Positions 18,192-28,731 of a DNA stretch of 64,000 bases are shown here, one piece after another. Both the position numbers and the translations under genes were made by a program. Each line of letters opens with the position of its first letter. Within the stretch, counting starts at the first letter, position 1. Source of the stretch: DAIQNV01 sp038748775 (GTDB lineage Bacteria > Planctomycetota > Phycisphaerae > Phycisphaerales > UBA1924); NCBI GenBank assembly GCA_038748775.1, contig JBCDIT010000003.1, forward strand, positions 124,001 through 188,000, in the 5' to 3' direction. The notes beneath the pieces are model-generated. The model saw only the letters and a program-made list of their open reading frames with translations, made no database searches and was not told the origin of the DNA.

Positions 18192-19151
18192 ATGTTGATT
18201 GCAGCCGCACAAATCGCCCCTGTTCTTCTCGACCGTGAAGCAACGCTCCAACGCGCCGTTGATGCTGTGGCACAGGCCGCGGATGCTGGGTGTCGGCTCG
18301 TCGCTTTCGGTGAGTGTTTCTGCCCGGGCTACCCGGTCTGGACCGAACGCACCGAAGGGGCCCGCTTCGATAGTCCCCTGCAGAAGTCGTACCACGCTTT
18401 GTATCTCCAGCAGGCTGTCGACATCGAGGCGGGCGACCTCACCCCTGTGCAAACGATCGCGGCTGAGCGTTCGATCACCGTCGTCATCGGCGTCGCGGAG
18501 CGTCCGCGCGACCGAGGCGGGCACACGCTTTTCGCGACGGCGGTCACCGTTGCACCCGATGGATCGATCGCGAGCGCTCACCGCAAGCTGATGCCGACGT
18601 ACGAGGAGCGACTGAGTTGGGGCCCGGGCGACGCCGCCGGGCTCGTGGTGCACCGGTTCGACACGCTCGCTCCGTTCACGCTCGGCAGCCTCAACTGCTG
18701 GGAAAACTGGATGCCTCTCCCCCGCGCGGCGCTGCACGCCCAGGGCGAGGACCTGCACGTCGCGATCTGGCCCGGGCGTGACGCGAACACCCAAGACATC
18801 ACGAGGTTCGTCGCCCGAGAAGGTCGAAGCTACGTGCTCAGTGCCTCGGCACGGCTGGCGCCCGATGACATCCCCGCCGACTTCCTTGAACGCGATCGGG
18901 TGATCTCGGGACTCGACGAGGACGGTCTGTTCCACAACGGAGGCTCGGCCATCGCCGGTCCCGATGGAGAATGGGTCACCCCGCCCGACACGACCACGAA
19001 CGGGCTCGTGTTCGGAGAGATCGACCACGTCCGCGTGCTCGAAGAACGTCAAAACTTCGACCCCTCGGGCCATTACGCGAGGCCAGAGTTGCTCCGGCTC
19101 AAAGTCGACCGTCGGCGCGTGAAATCGGCGACCTTCCGACCAGCCGAATAA
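18192..19151 (+). CDS. Nitrilase (carbon-nitrogen hydrolase family)
   Basis: 319 residues from ATG 18192; a TTG start 21 bases earlier is an alternative with a somewhat better Shine-Dalgarno. The Glu-Lys-Cys triad is visible: Glu41 in FGECFCPGYPVW, Lys132 in HRKLMPTYEERLSWG, and Cys169 in LNCWENWMPL. The lysine and cysteine contexts fit true nitrilases (nitrile to acid plus ammonia) better than amidases. Cytoplasmic, no signal peptide. It follows the LuxR-type regulator on the same strand. Confidence 0.9.
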   Translation: MLIAAAQIAPVLLDREATLQRAVDAVAQAADAGCRLVAFGECFCPGYPVWTERTEGARFDSPLQKSYHALYLQQAVDIEAGDLTPVQTIAAERSITVVIGVAERPRDRGGHTLFATAVTVAPDGSIASAHRKLMPTYEERLSWGPGDAAGLVVHRFDTLAPFTLGSLNCWENWMPLPRAALHAQGEDLHVAIWPGRDANTQDITRFVAREGRSYVLSASARLAPDDIPADFLERDRVISGLDEDGLFHNGGSAIAGPDGEWVTPPDTTTNGLVFGEIDHVRVLEERQNFDPSGHYARPELLRLKVDRRRVKSATFRPAE

Positions 19152-19175
19152 GGGCACGCCCGACGTACACCGACG

Positions 19176-21482
19176 CTACGGGCACCCGGTACCGAAAGCG
19201 ACGACGAAGGCATCGATGTCGTCGAGGTCCCAAGTCCCGTAGGGCGGAGCGAAATCGGCGCGGCCTTCAGACCCTGTGTACGCAGCGATGAACGCGTTGA
19301 CGTCAGCAAGTTCGACCGTCCCGTTGTTGTCCCAGTCAGCGAGGCCGCAGCCGTCGTCGAGGCAGTCATCGAGGATGCCGTCGCGATCGGCATCGGCGGA
19401 AACGCCCTCAGCGCGGAAATACTCGATCGAAAGCCTGGCGTTGGCTATCACGGTTCGTCCGCAATTCGACTGCTCACCCCACGGGAAGGGTGTGTACTCG
19501 ATCTCGATTTCGAGCACACCATCCGCGGCCGCGGCCCTCGCGAGTGTGAGCGGGATCGAGCCCGTTGCTCGCAGCGACGGACACCTGGGCATGGACTGCG
19601 AGATCGTTCGGTCGAAGATGAGGCCCACCGATTCACCCTCGACGAAGAGCTCGAGTTGAAGATCGCGCGTCGACGGGAAGGGCTCGGGCGTGCCGGCGAC
19701 GAAATCCAGCCTCACCAGCACGTCCGACGCCGGCTCGGGAGCCTCGGACACGATGAACGTCCTCAGAGTCCCGAGGCTGCTGTTGTAGGTCTTGATCGTG
19801 TCCCTTCGCTGGACGCCGAACTCCCACTCTGACTGGTACATGTCCGCCCGCCCATTGCGATCGCAGTCCGCGAGCGTTGCGTTGACCACGTCAATGGAGT
19901 CGTGCACCCCGTTCGCGTTAATGTCGGGAAAGAACTCAGACGGGACGAACGAGTCGTAGACCGACCGGAGGTACGGGTCGGTTGTTTCGCACGCATCGGG
20001 CACGCCGTTCTCAACCCCGCCTTCGACGCCATCGACCGCGAAGTACTCGATCTCGAAGAAATCGGGCATGCCATCGGCGTCGCAATCGTTCACAAGGTCG
20101 GTGTCGGGTGCGTCTCCCGGCTTGTACCCAGCAACCAACGGTCCGGAGACCCGAAGCCCGGCCACGCTGTCCGCGGCAAGAAACGATGGAAACACGGTTT
20201 CATCGATTCCCGCGGGGATACCCATGAATGAGACCTCGTCGTTCGAGAAGAGCAAGCTCGAGATCGAACTCGGGTTCAAAGCTTGCTCGTTGTACATGAT
20301 GGTGTGAAACTCGATGTCGCCGTCGTTGTACTCCAGTGCGTGCGCGTACGGGATCGTCGTGTGCGGTGTATCTCCGGACTTCACCGGATCGTTCGGATCA
20401 AACTCGTGCGCAAGACCCAGAACGTGACCGAGTTCGTGCGCATACGTCGCCCACCCCGACGCGGCGATCGAACCGAGCGCGGACCTTGAGGCGGAAAGCG
20501 CGACGAGTTGATCCGCGACCTCGAAGACGGTTGAGCTCCCGGGAATGGCCGATCCGAACGGTGGACCGTCGACACCGATCAGAACGACGGGCACGTCGCA
20601 GTTCGACTTATCGCGAACGGTGTAAAACTCGTCGAAGAGCTCAGCGTTCGGGTCCGTGCTATCCGCCGGAGTCGTCCGGACCGCGCCGCTTACCGATGAG
20701 ACGAGCGTTTCATCGTCGAAAGACTTGTACGTGTACTTCGCAGCGACCTGCAGTTCCGCGATGTTGCTGCTCGCGAGAGTCGCGTTGGCTCCGCAGATCA
20801 TCGCATCAACGACGAGGTCGACCTTCGTACGCACCGAGTCGACTGGTGACCCGATCCCGCTCGCGATCACCTCGCGCTCGAAGGACTCGGTATACATGTG
20901 CATGATCTCGATCACGTGATTCGTCGACGAGGCCGAAGACCGGGCGCTGGCCTCGACCCCCTGCATAATGCGGGCTTCAAGCGTCGCCCCGATCTGCGCC
21001 ATGTCGATCGAACCGCGTCCGACCCGCTGGCAACGCGCCGGGGCAAGCGCGGAAACGGGCGCCCATGCAACCCCGTCTCGCTGGTCACCCGAGAACTCGC
21101 TCACGAATCCATCGCGATACAAAGCGCCGTGAATCAAGTTTGCGGATGCGGTGAGCGTGAAGAATCCGCCGTCGATCAGGCCGTACCCGCTCCAACGATC
21201 GACGCCTGGCGAGTACAGCCGCGTCAGCGGCGCCGTTACGGAAAGACCCTCGGGTGCACTGATCGTGAGGATCGGAAGCTCGGATCGGGCTGAGCCCGAG
21301 ACCGCCAAGGACGCCAGGCGATCGAGCGTCGCTCGCGACAACACCGGAGCGGACTCCTGAAATCCGTCAGCAATCACGTGCCACTCAGGCGGGGACGCCT
21401 CTGAAGCCTCAAAGGCCATGATCGCGGGCGATGACAGCGCAAGCGCCACAGCGAAAGAACCGACGCGATTACCTCGAACCAT
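19176..21482 (-). CDS. Secreted metzincin-like protein with GC-type dockerin tail
   Basis: 768 residues from ATG 21482; the longer frame upstream is Arg/Trp-rich and unlikely. A signal peptide-like segment (about 5-24) is followed by a long region ending in the zinc motif HELGHVLGLAH (349-359) and a Met-turn-like TIMYN (395-399), as in metzincin proteases. Several calcium-loop-like stretches follow (NDCDADGMPDFFEIEYF, DINANGVHD, DCDRNGRADMY, DADRDGILDDC). The C-terminus (DWDNNGTVELADVNAFIAAY ... DLDDIDAFVVAFGTGCP) is a GC-type dockerin-like anchor known from Phycisphaerae. Probable surface or secreted peptidase. Confidence 0.8.
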   Translation of the reverse strand: MVRGNRVGSFAVALALSSPAIMAFEASEASPPEWHVIADGFQESAPVLSRATLDRLASLAVSGSARSELPILTISAPEGLSVTAPLTRLYSPGVDRWSGYGLIDGGFFTLTASANLIHGALYRDGFVSEFSGDQRDGVAWAPVSALAPARCQRVGRGSIDMAQIGATLEARIMQGVEASARSSASSTNHVIEIMHMYTESFEREVIASGIGSPVDSVRTKVDLVVDAMICGANATLASSNIAELQVAAKYTYKSFDDETLVSSVSGAVRTTPADSTDPNAELFDEFYTVRDKSNCDVPVVLIGVDGPPFGSAIPGSSTVFEVADQLVALSASRSALGSIAASGWATYAHELGHVLGLAHEFDPNDPVKSGDTPHTTIPYAHALEYNDGDIEFHTIMYNEQALNPSSISSLLFSNDEVSFMGIPAGIDETVFPSFLAADSVAGLRVSGPLVAGYKPGDAPDTDLVNDCDADGMPDFFEIEYFAVDGVEGGVENGVPDACETTDPYLRSVYDSFVPSEFFPDINANGVHDSIDVVNATLADCDRNGRADMYQSEWEFGVQRRDTIKTYNSSLGTLRTFIVSEAPEPASDVLVRLDFVAGTPEPFPSTRDLQLELFVEGESVGLIFDRTISQSMPRCPSLRATGSIPLTLARAAAADGVLEIEIEYTPFPWGEQSNCGRTVIANARLSIEYFRAEGVSADADRDGILDDCLDDGCGLADWDNNGTVELADVNAFIAAYTGSEGRADFAPPYGTWDLDDIDAFVVAFGTGCP

Positions 21483-21703
21483 TGACTTCGCCCCATGCCA
21501 GAACAGCGTGCGTACAGGACAGTCGTACCACGACCCGAAGCCCGAGGGAAGAGCGAACACCTGAGATTGAAAAAGTCTCCTCGAACGTGACGCAAGCTCA
21601 CCCCGGTAATTCCACTGCACCCCCCACGGAAGGACGACGCGAGGGATATCGGAGTAAGCCGCCGCGCCCGCGCTCGCGGACACGGCGACGGATCAGAGTC
21701 GCC

Positions 21704-22456
21704 TTACCTCAGGGTGATGGCCTTCTAGCGGCTCCACCGCCCGTTCCCGGCAGAGTTCACCCCGCGGACGCGGTAGCGCCAGCGTGTGACGCCCGGCGTT
21801 TCCTCGTACGAAGTCGTATCCGCGGCCGGCGTCGCGACGGTCGTTCTGTTGACTCAACTGCTGCCGACACGTTCCTGATACTGCACCTGGTACGAGTCCT
21901 CGGTGGCGAGGTCGTTCCAAGTCGCACGGACCGAGCCGCCACCGAGGTTGGCAACCGTCGGACGATCGGTCACCGGCGGGGTTTCCGCGTCGATCGTGAC
22001 GGTGATTGAATCCGAGTCGCTCAGCCCGCCCGAGTCGCTCACGCTCGCCGTGATCGAGTGCGTGCCGACCGAAAGCAAAGACGTGCTGAACGTGCCGCCG
22101 GAGCCGATGGCCCCGTCGAGGCTCGAGGTCCAGCTCAGGCTGCCCGAGATGTTCCCATCTTCGGCATCGCTCGCCGAACCCGAGAACGACACGCTGTCGC
22201 CCTCGGCAAACGTCGCACCGTTCCCCGGCGAAGAGATCGACGCGCTCGGCGCTGCTTTGGCCGGCAGTACTCCCCCGTCGAGGGCGTCGAACATGTTCGC
22301 GACACCGCCGATAGCGGTCGTGCTGGCGAGGGCCGCGACGGGCCTCGCGGTCGAGTACAGGCGATCGCGGACCTGGGCGCAGGTCCACCCGGGGTTCCGG
22401 ATGCGGACCGCCGACTTGATCGTCCGAATACTTGACGATGGGTGAAGCGGATTCAC
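21704..22456 (-). pseudogene. Broken subtilase C-terminus with Ig-like and FN3 domains
   Basis: The open part (22456 to 21854, 200 codons) starts without an enzyme domain. Its first 50 residues (IRNPGWTCAQVRDRLYSTA, then TAIGGVANMFDAL) match the tail of an S8 subtilase catalytic domain; residues about 75-160 are an Ig-like module (SPGNGATFAEGDSVSFSGSA), and the last part begins an FN3 domain. After an in-frame TGA (21854-21856) the same frame continues the FN3 fold (VTRWRYRVRGVNSAGNGRWS) and is broken again by TAG (21725-21727) before ending at TAA (21704). The 5' end is cut by a stop about 30 bases from tRNA-Arg. I read it as a decaying remnant. Confidence 0.72.
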
Positions 22457-22485
22457 ACAGGAGGAGGGCTATGGTTGGCGGACGG

Positions 22486-23335
<850 letters not shown>

Positions 23336-23339
<4 letters not shown>

Positions 23340-23494
23340 CGCTCTGACACCTCCAGGCGATCCCTTGCCGCGGCGGCCCACTCGCTCCTGGAATCGAGCG
23401 CGAGGTAGCGACGCCAGTACGGCTCGGCACCGTCGGTATCACCTGTGGAGTCGAGCAGCGACGCGAGGTATTGCCCATACGCCCTTGCGGTGCT
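23336..23494 (-). pseudogene. 3' remnant of a TPR-protein gene
   Basis: 52 codons, open from a TAA at 23495-23497 with no start codon. The translation YGQYLASLLDSTGDTDGAE, then YWRRYLALDSRSEWAAAARD, is a good tetratricopeptide-type helix pair like the C-terminus of planctomycete MerR/TPR proteins. Its stop codon overlaps the next gene's start as ATGA, which shows it was once the upstream partner in a coupled operon. The 5' part is missing; the RND gene stop is only 27 bases away. Confidence 0.6.
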
Positions 23495-23521
23495 TTATCG
23501 GGCCGGACGATGCCATCGACA

Positions 23522-26500
23522 TCATCGACGCCCATAGACCAGTGAATACACCGCCGGTACCACGACGAGCGTGGTCAGCAAAGCCCCCGCCAACCCCCCC
23601 ACGACCGCCCTCGCCAAGGGCGCCTGCGCATCGGCGCCCTCGCCGATCCCGAGCGCCAGCGGCGCAAGCCCGAGCATCGTCGTCAGCGACGTCATGAAGA
23701 TCGGCCGGAAACGCCGCCGGCTCGCCTCGACCACCGCCCGGTCCGCCGTCATCCCCTCACGGCGGAGCCGGGTCGCCTGGTCGACCAAAAGAATCGCGTT
23801 GTTCACGACGATCCCGCCCAGCATGATGATCCCGATGTAGCTCTGCAGATTGAGCGTCGTGCCCGTCAAGAAGAGCGTCAGCACGACCCCGATCACCGCC
23901 AAGGGCACGGCGGTCATCACGATGACCGGATCGCGGAGCGACTCGTACTGACACGCCAGCACCATGTACACCAAGATCAAAGACAGCGCGAGTGCCATCG
24001 AGAGCTGGCGCGACGACTCTCGCTGCTCTTCGACCTTGCCCGAGAGCACCATCTCGTAGCCGGTCGGGCGGGCGATCTCTGCGAGCTTCGCCTCGACATC
24101 AGCCGCGACCGAGGCCAGGTCGCGACCGGCGACGTTGGCCGTGACGGTGACCAGCCGCTGCTGGTTCTTGCGCCGGATCTCGGTCGGCCCACGCCCGGGG
24201 GTCACGGAGACCAAGTTGCGGAGCGCCACCTGCTCACCCGAAGCAGAACTGATCGTCAGATCGAGCACTTCGTCGAGTTCGAGACCCCTCGCGTCCCGGA
24301 GCTGCACCAAGATCCGGTACGCGTTGCCCTCGGGCCGAAAATCGCCGGCCCTCGATCCGGCGATCGAGGTCTCAAGGACGCGCACGATGTCCCGCGCCGT
24401 GATCCCCAGGTCCGCGGCTTTCGCACGATCGATCTGCAGCCTTGCCTGGGGCGTCCCTTCGTCGCGATCGACATCGACGTCGCTCACGCCCTCGACTTGC
24501 TCCACCGCCTCAGCGACACGGCCCGAGAGCAAGGCGAGGGTGTCGAGGTCGAAGCCTCGGATCTCGATGCCAAGGCCCTCGTCGCCCCCCAAGATCCGCT
24601 CGAGCACAAACTGCCCTTGCGGCGCCCTCGTGCGAATCTCCATCCCGGGGATCTTGTTCTCGAGCCGGTTCCGCAGGTCTTGGGCGATCTCGGAGTTCGA
24701 TCTCGTCCGCTCAGCGGCTGGCACGAGCGACAAGCGGATATCGCCCTCGGCCTCTTCGCCAGCGGTCGTGACCCAGGCTGTGCGTTCGGGCACCGCTTCG
24801 AGCACGATCTCCTCAACGGTACGGATCTGGCGATCGATGATGTCGAGCCTCGTGCCGACCTCCATCTCGCCTCGGATCCGGACCTCGCCCTCGTCGCTGG
24901 GCGGCAAGAACTCAGCGCCCAGGTTGGGGACGAGCGAGAGACTCCCTCCCAGAACCGCGAGCGTTCCGAGCACCGTCGCGATGCGGAAGCGCAGGCCCCG
25001 ATCGAGCGCGCGTGTGAACCAGTTCTCTTCCGAGGTCTCCTCAACTTCGCTCGGGCTCGCGTGCGACTCCTTGCGCTTGAGCAGCTTCGACGCGAGCATC
25101 GGCACGACGCTCAGCGACACGAGCAACGAACAGACCAGCGAGAACACGATCACCATCGCCAACTCGCGGAAGAGCACCCCGCTCACGCCCTGGACGAACA
25201 CAACCGGAAGGAACACCACCAGCGTCGTCAGCGTGCTGGCCACGATCGCGCCGGCGACCTCGCTGGCGCCCTTTACAGCGGCATCGGCCGGACTCAGGTG
25301 GTCTTCTTTGTGCTTGCGAAAGATGTTCTCGAGCACGACGATCGAGTTGTCGACCATCATGCCCACACCCAGAGCCAGCCCGCCCAGCGTCATCAGGTTG
25401 AGCGTGAACCCGCCCAGGTACACCAGCGAGATCGTCGCGACCAGCGACACCGGGATCGACAGCGCGATGGTCGAAGTGCTCCGAAGGTCGCGCAGGAACG
25501 CCAGCAGCACGAGAACCGCGAGCCCACCGCCGTACACGACCGACGTCGCGACGTTCTTGATCGACCGCTCAATGAAGTTGCCCTGGCTGAGGACCGCGAC
25601 GACATCGAGCTGCCGGAAATCGTGGTTCACCCGCTCGATCTCTGCCGCGATCGCCTTGCTCACCTCGACGGTGTTCGCGTCCGCTTGCTTGCGCACCGCG
25701 GCCCGGACGCCCGGCTGACCGTTGATGCGCACGCGGCGCGTCAGCCGCTCGTACGTATCTTCGACCGTCGCGATCTGATCGAGGATGATCGGGCCGCCGT
25801 TGCGGACCGTGATCACCGTCCGCTTGATCTCGTCGATCGACCCGAACTCGGCCGGCGCCCGGAGCGTCAGCTCGTAGCGCCCCGACTCGATCTCGCCCGT
25901 CGGGGCATCGACGTTGGCGTTGCGCAGCGCTTCGAGGACCGTATCGAGAGGAAGCGACAACGCCCGGAGGCGAGCCGGGTCGAGTTCCACCCGGACCTCG
26001 CGGTTGTACCCTCCCCAGAGGTCGACCTGAGCGACGCCCGGGATCCGGGCGAAGCGGTAGCGGATCTGTTCCTCGATGACCGTTGTCAGCTCGACGGGGT
26101 CGAGCGAACTCGAAATGCCGAGCAACACGACCGGGAAGCTGTTGACGTCGAAGTTGCGGACGCGAGGCCGGAGCACGCCCTCTGGCAGCTCTTCGAGCTC
26201 GTCTTCAAGCTTCGCGCGGATCTCGGTGACCGCCGTGTCGACGTTGGTGCCCCACCCGAAGGTCATCCGCACCCGGGTCTCGCCCTCTTCGGACGTCGAC
26301 GTCATCTCCTCGACGCCCGGGACCGTCGCCAGGATCTCTTCGAGGATCTGGGTGACCAGACTCTCCATGACGTCCGGCGCGGCGCCGTCGTACTCGGTAG
26401 AGACATTCACAGTCGGCATCTCGACCTCGGGCAGGAGATCGATGCGCAACCGGTCCAGCGAAACCAAGCCCAGCGTGACCGCGATCAGCACCACCATGGT

Positions 26501-26542
26501 GGTGAACACCGGCCGCTGAACACTCGCACGCGGCAGATTCAC
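23522..26542 (-). CDS. RND efflux transporter, HAE1 family
   Basis: 1006 residues, normal length. Inner-membrane proton-driven pump. The N-terminus has RPVFTTMVVLIAVTLGLVSL (helix 1); two large periplasmic loops are present; the RND core motif appears as GVGMMVDNSIVVLENIFRKH in helix 4, and LTTMLGLAPLALG lies near the C-terminus. It starts with GTG, overlapping the membrane-fusion protein stop as GTGA, so the two are coupled. No outer-membrane factor gene is adjacent. Confidence 0.94.
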   Translation of the reverse strand: MNLPRASVQRPVFTTMVVLIAVTLGLVSLDRLRIDLLPEVEMPTVNVSTEYDGAAPDVMESLVTQILEEILATVPGVEEMTSTSEEGETRVRMTFGWGTNVDTAVTEIRAKLEDELEELPEGVLRPRVRNFDVNSFPVVLLGISSSLDPVELTTVIEEQIRYRFARIPGVAQVDLWGGYNREVRVELDPARLRALSLPLDTVLEALRNANVDAPTGEIESGRYELTLRAPAEFGSIDEIKRTVITVRNGGPIILDQIATVEDTYERLTRRVRINGQPGVRAAVRKQADANTVEVSKAIAAEIERVNHDFRQLDVVAVLSQGNFIERSIKNVATSVVYGGGLAVLVLLAFLRDLRSTSTIALSIPVSLVATISLVYLGGFTLNLMTLGGLALGVGMMVDNSIVVLENIFRKHKEDHLSPADAAVKGASEVAGAIVASTLTTLVVFLPVVFVQGVSGVLFRELAMVIVFSLVCSLLVSLSVVPMLASKLLKRKESHASPSEVEETSEENWFTRALDRGLRFRIATVLGTLAVLGGSLSLVPNLGAEFLPPSDEGEVRIRGEMEVGTRLDIIDRQIRTVEEIVLEAVPERTAWVTTAGEEAEGDIRLSLVPAAERTRSNSEIAQDLRNRLENKIPGMEIRTRAPQGQFVLERILGGDEGLGIEIRGFDLDTLALLSGRVAEAVEQVEGVSDVDVDRDEGTPQARLQIDRAKAADLGITARDIVRVLETSIAGSRAGDFRPEGNAYRILVQLRDARGLELDEVLDLTISSASGEQVALRNLVSVTPGRGPTEIRRKNQQRLVTVTANVAGRDLASVAADVEAKLAEIARPTGYEMVLSGKVEEQRESSRQLSMALALSLILVYMVLACQYESLRDPVIVMTAVPLAVIGVVLTLFLTGTTLNLQSYIGIIMLGGIVVNNAILLVDQATRLRREGMTADRAVVEASRRRFRPIFMTSLTTMLGLAPLALGIGEGADAQAPLARAVVGGLAGALLTTLVVVPAVYSLVYGRR

Positions 26543-27756
26543 TCGCCGGAACCTTCGACCACTCCGTCGATCGGATCGCCCACCACCGAGACCCGAGCCC
26601 CCTCGGACACGAGTTGGTGGCCGAGCGTGACAACGCGACCCTTGATCTGCCCGCTCTCGACCGAAGGGCCCAAGATCTGCGTCCAGCCGGTGTTCGAGAT
26701 CCCCGTCTGCACCGGGGCGAACGCAACGGTGCCTGAATCGACGACGAACACGCCGTCTGTACCCCCACGCTTGACCAGCGCCTCGGTCGGAACACTTACT
26801 GCGTCTTCTTCTCGCTCGAGCACAACCGTCACCCTCGCGAACATCCCGGGCTTGAGCTCGCCCGTCGGGTTCGCGACCTCTGCCTCGACGCGCGCCTGCC
26901 TCGACCCCTCACGGAACACCGGCGAAACACGGGCGATCACGCCCTCCCACTCGCGTCCCGGGTACGCGTCGGTCCGGATCGTGATCACCTGCCCGGCGCC
27001 GAGCCTCGCGTAGTCGACCTCAGCGACGAACATCGCCGCTTCGATCGGGTCGATCTCGACCACCGTCGCGACGTCGTCACCGGTCGAAACGGTGTCCCCC
27101 TCTTCGATGAACCGCTCGGCGACAAGGCGCGTCGGGTCACCCGCGCGCCACTCCGCACGCACCGTCGCGTTGGCAAGGCGGATTCGAGCCGCAGAGAGCG
27201 CCGCTTCGGCGCCGGCGACCTGAGCGTTCGCCACGGCCACCGAAGCCTCCGCACCGAAGCGCTCCGCCTCTGCTTGGTCGAGCGCCGCCTTGGGCTCGTC
27301 GCCCGATTCGTAGAGCTGCTCAATCCGCTCGAAATCACGCCGCGAGATCTGCTCGTTTGTCTTGGCCTCAGCCAGCCTCGCCTTGGCGAGCGCAACCTCT
27401 GCTTCTTCCTGGAGCACGAGTTGGCGGAACTCGCTCTCGTCGAGCGTCGCCAGCACCTGGTCGCGTTCGACCCGATCACCGATATCGAAACGCACCTCAC
27501 GCACACGCCCGGGCACGCGCGACGCGACGACGACGCTCGCCGACGCCTCGAGCGACGCGCTGAACGTCCGCCTCAACTCGATCAGCCCCCTCTCCACAGG
27601 GCCCGCCTCCACCGGGATCACGATGCCCTCGTTCTCCTCGATCGAAGACGAAGACGAACCGGTGAGAGGCGACTGAGCGAAGACCAGCGCACCAACACCA
27701 AGGATCGCACAGCCGGCGATCAACCCTCCAAGCACGATGTAGCGCTGTGTTGCCAA
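26539..27756 (-). CDS. RND efflux membrane-fusion (periplasmic adaptor) protein
   Basis: 405 residues when started at TTG 27754-27756 (CGGAAAAG upstream); an earlier start would add an implausible Arg-rich leader. The N-terminus is a signal anchor (VLGGLIAGCAILGVGALVFA). The adaptor layout is clear: first barrel-sandwich half VASRVPGRVREVRFDIGDRV, an alpha-hairpin rich in Ala/Glu with REFERIEQLYESG-like heptads, second half VAERFIEEGDTVSTGDDVATV, then a beta-barrel with NPTGELKPGMFARVTV. It delivers substrate to the pump encoded immediately downstream. Confidence 0.92.
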   Translation of the reverse strand: MATQRYIVLGGLIAGCAILGVGALVFAQSPLTGSSSSSIEENEGIVIPVEAGPVERGLIELRRTFSASLEASASVVVASRVPGRVREVRFDIGDRVERDQVLATLDESEFRQLVLQEEAEVALAKARLAEAKTNEQISRRDFERIEQLYESGDEPKAALDQAEAERFGAEASVAVANAQVAGAEAALSAARIRLANATVRAEWRAGDPTRLVAERFIEEGDTVSTGDDVATVVEIDPIEAAMFVAEVDYARLGAGQVITIRTDAYPGREWEGVIARVSPVFREGSRQARVEAEVANPTGELKPGMFARVTVVLEREEDAVSVPTEALVKRGGTDGVFVVDSGTVAFAPVQTGISNTGWTQILGPSVESGQIKGRVVTLGHQLVSEGARVSVVGDPIDGVVEGSGE

Positions 27757-27894
27757 TTCTGCTTTTCCGTACGACCTTGACCCGAATCCCCTCGCGACCC
27801 CGGCACCCAAGCGTAGAGCCGTGCACCGCTGGGTTCGGCCCGAACGCCTGGGATGACTCACCAAACCGCAGGAATGTTCCCACCGCTTCGTGTC

Positions 27895-28101
27895 TCACCA
27901 AATCGGACCTCGAAACAACCTATCGATGCCCGCCCGTCCCGGTGCCGATTCGATCGAGAGCGCACTCGGGTCGGTCCAGTTCGTCGTCGGTCCACCAAAC
28001 CCCACGTGCGCGAGTCCCAGCGACATCGCATCACCCACGCGGTTGCGATATCCAACCGCCTCGAAGTCGCTCGATCGATCCCCGGCCGTCGCGTAGTACA
28101 C
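27895..28101 (-). pseudogene. Possible truncated alpha/beta-hydrolase (DUF900-like) N-terminus
   Basis: 68 codons from a GTG with GGAGAG nine bases upstream. The product (VYYATAGDRSSDF, later GDAMSLGLAHVGFG) looks like the opening of DUF900-type proteins ('FYGT ... G.LSLG...V'), but ends early at TGA. In the next frame the reading VRHEAVGTFLRFGE continues for a while, which hints at a frameshift. It sits in an otherwise gene-free 566-bp stretch (27757-28322) upstream of the efflux operon. The resemblance is weak; chance is possible. Confidence 0.3.
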
Positions 28102-28322
28102 CCGACGGGGCTCTCCAGCGTTTGTCTTTGGCGATGCGTGAGATCGCCTCGACCGACGTACCGCTGGGCGACCACGGCGCGACTCCGGCAGTCAATTTGT
28201 ATGTAATTCGTTTGTATATCTCTGACGACGCCTCCGTGTGGCGTCCACGCAACATTGGTCCCTCTCGGACCGCCCTCTCGCAGCGGGAACGCGGGTGGCC
28301 CGCCTCTTGCCCAAGACAAGCG

Positions 28323-28652
28323 ATGCGTTCCGCCCGCTCCATCTCGATCGTGCTCCTGAGCCTCCTCTTTGCCGGGTGTGCCCCAACACTCCGGGGACCC
28401 GCCGCGAGACCGGCCGAAGGGCTGCTCGTTGCCGATGACCACAGCCCTACCTCCGCTCTCGTCTTCGAGAACCCCTCCGTGAGCCGCTACCACGCGACGC
28501 TGTCGCCCAGGTCGCTCCCCGAGTCCCACCGCCGCGACGCATCGCTCGGGATGGGCCCCAGGCCAATCCCGGTTCGCTCCGAGCGGCCGAGCCTCGAGCG
28601 TGCCCGCCGGACAACGCTCCCCCGAACCGCCCGAGAACTGATCTTGTTCTGA
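28323..28652 (+). CDS. Small predicted lipoprotein
   Basis: 109 residues. Signal peptide with lipobox LLFAGC (Cys at residue 19), followed by a Pro/Arg/Ser-rich region without recognisable domain and ending in RTARELILF. The start is the ATG at 28323; ribosome binding is weak. It lies 79 bp upstream of murA in the same direction. A larger frame extending upstream exists, but the signal peptide fixes this start. Function unknown. Confidence 0.6.
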   Translation: MRSARSISIVLLSLLFAGCAPTLRGPAARPAEGLLVADDHSPTSALVFENPSVSRYHATLSPRSLPESHRRDASLGMGPRPIPVRSERPSLERARRTTLPRTARELILF

Positions 28653-28731
28653 ACGGTATCGACCAGCCGATCCCCTCCATGCGACAATGTCGGATCGTGA
28701 TCGTGCGCCTGGCATGACCCCGGAGGGACCG

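Noticed and set aside
23522..26542. RND pump with VDN instead of the AcrB-type Asp-Asp pair
   Set aside because: VDNAIVVLEN-type motifs are normal in the HAE1 group, so this is not evidence of inactivity.
24135..27013. Long plus-strand open frames opposite the efflux genes
   Set aside because: They contain no family motifs, whereas the minus strand gives a full RND pump and adaptor.
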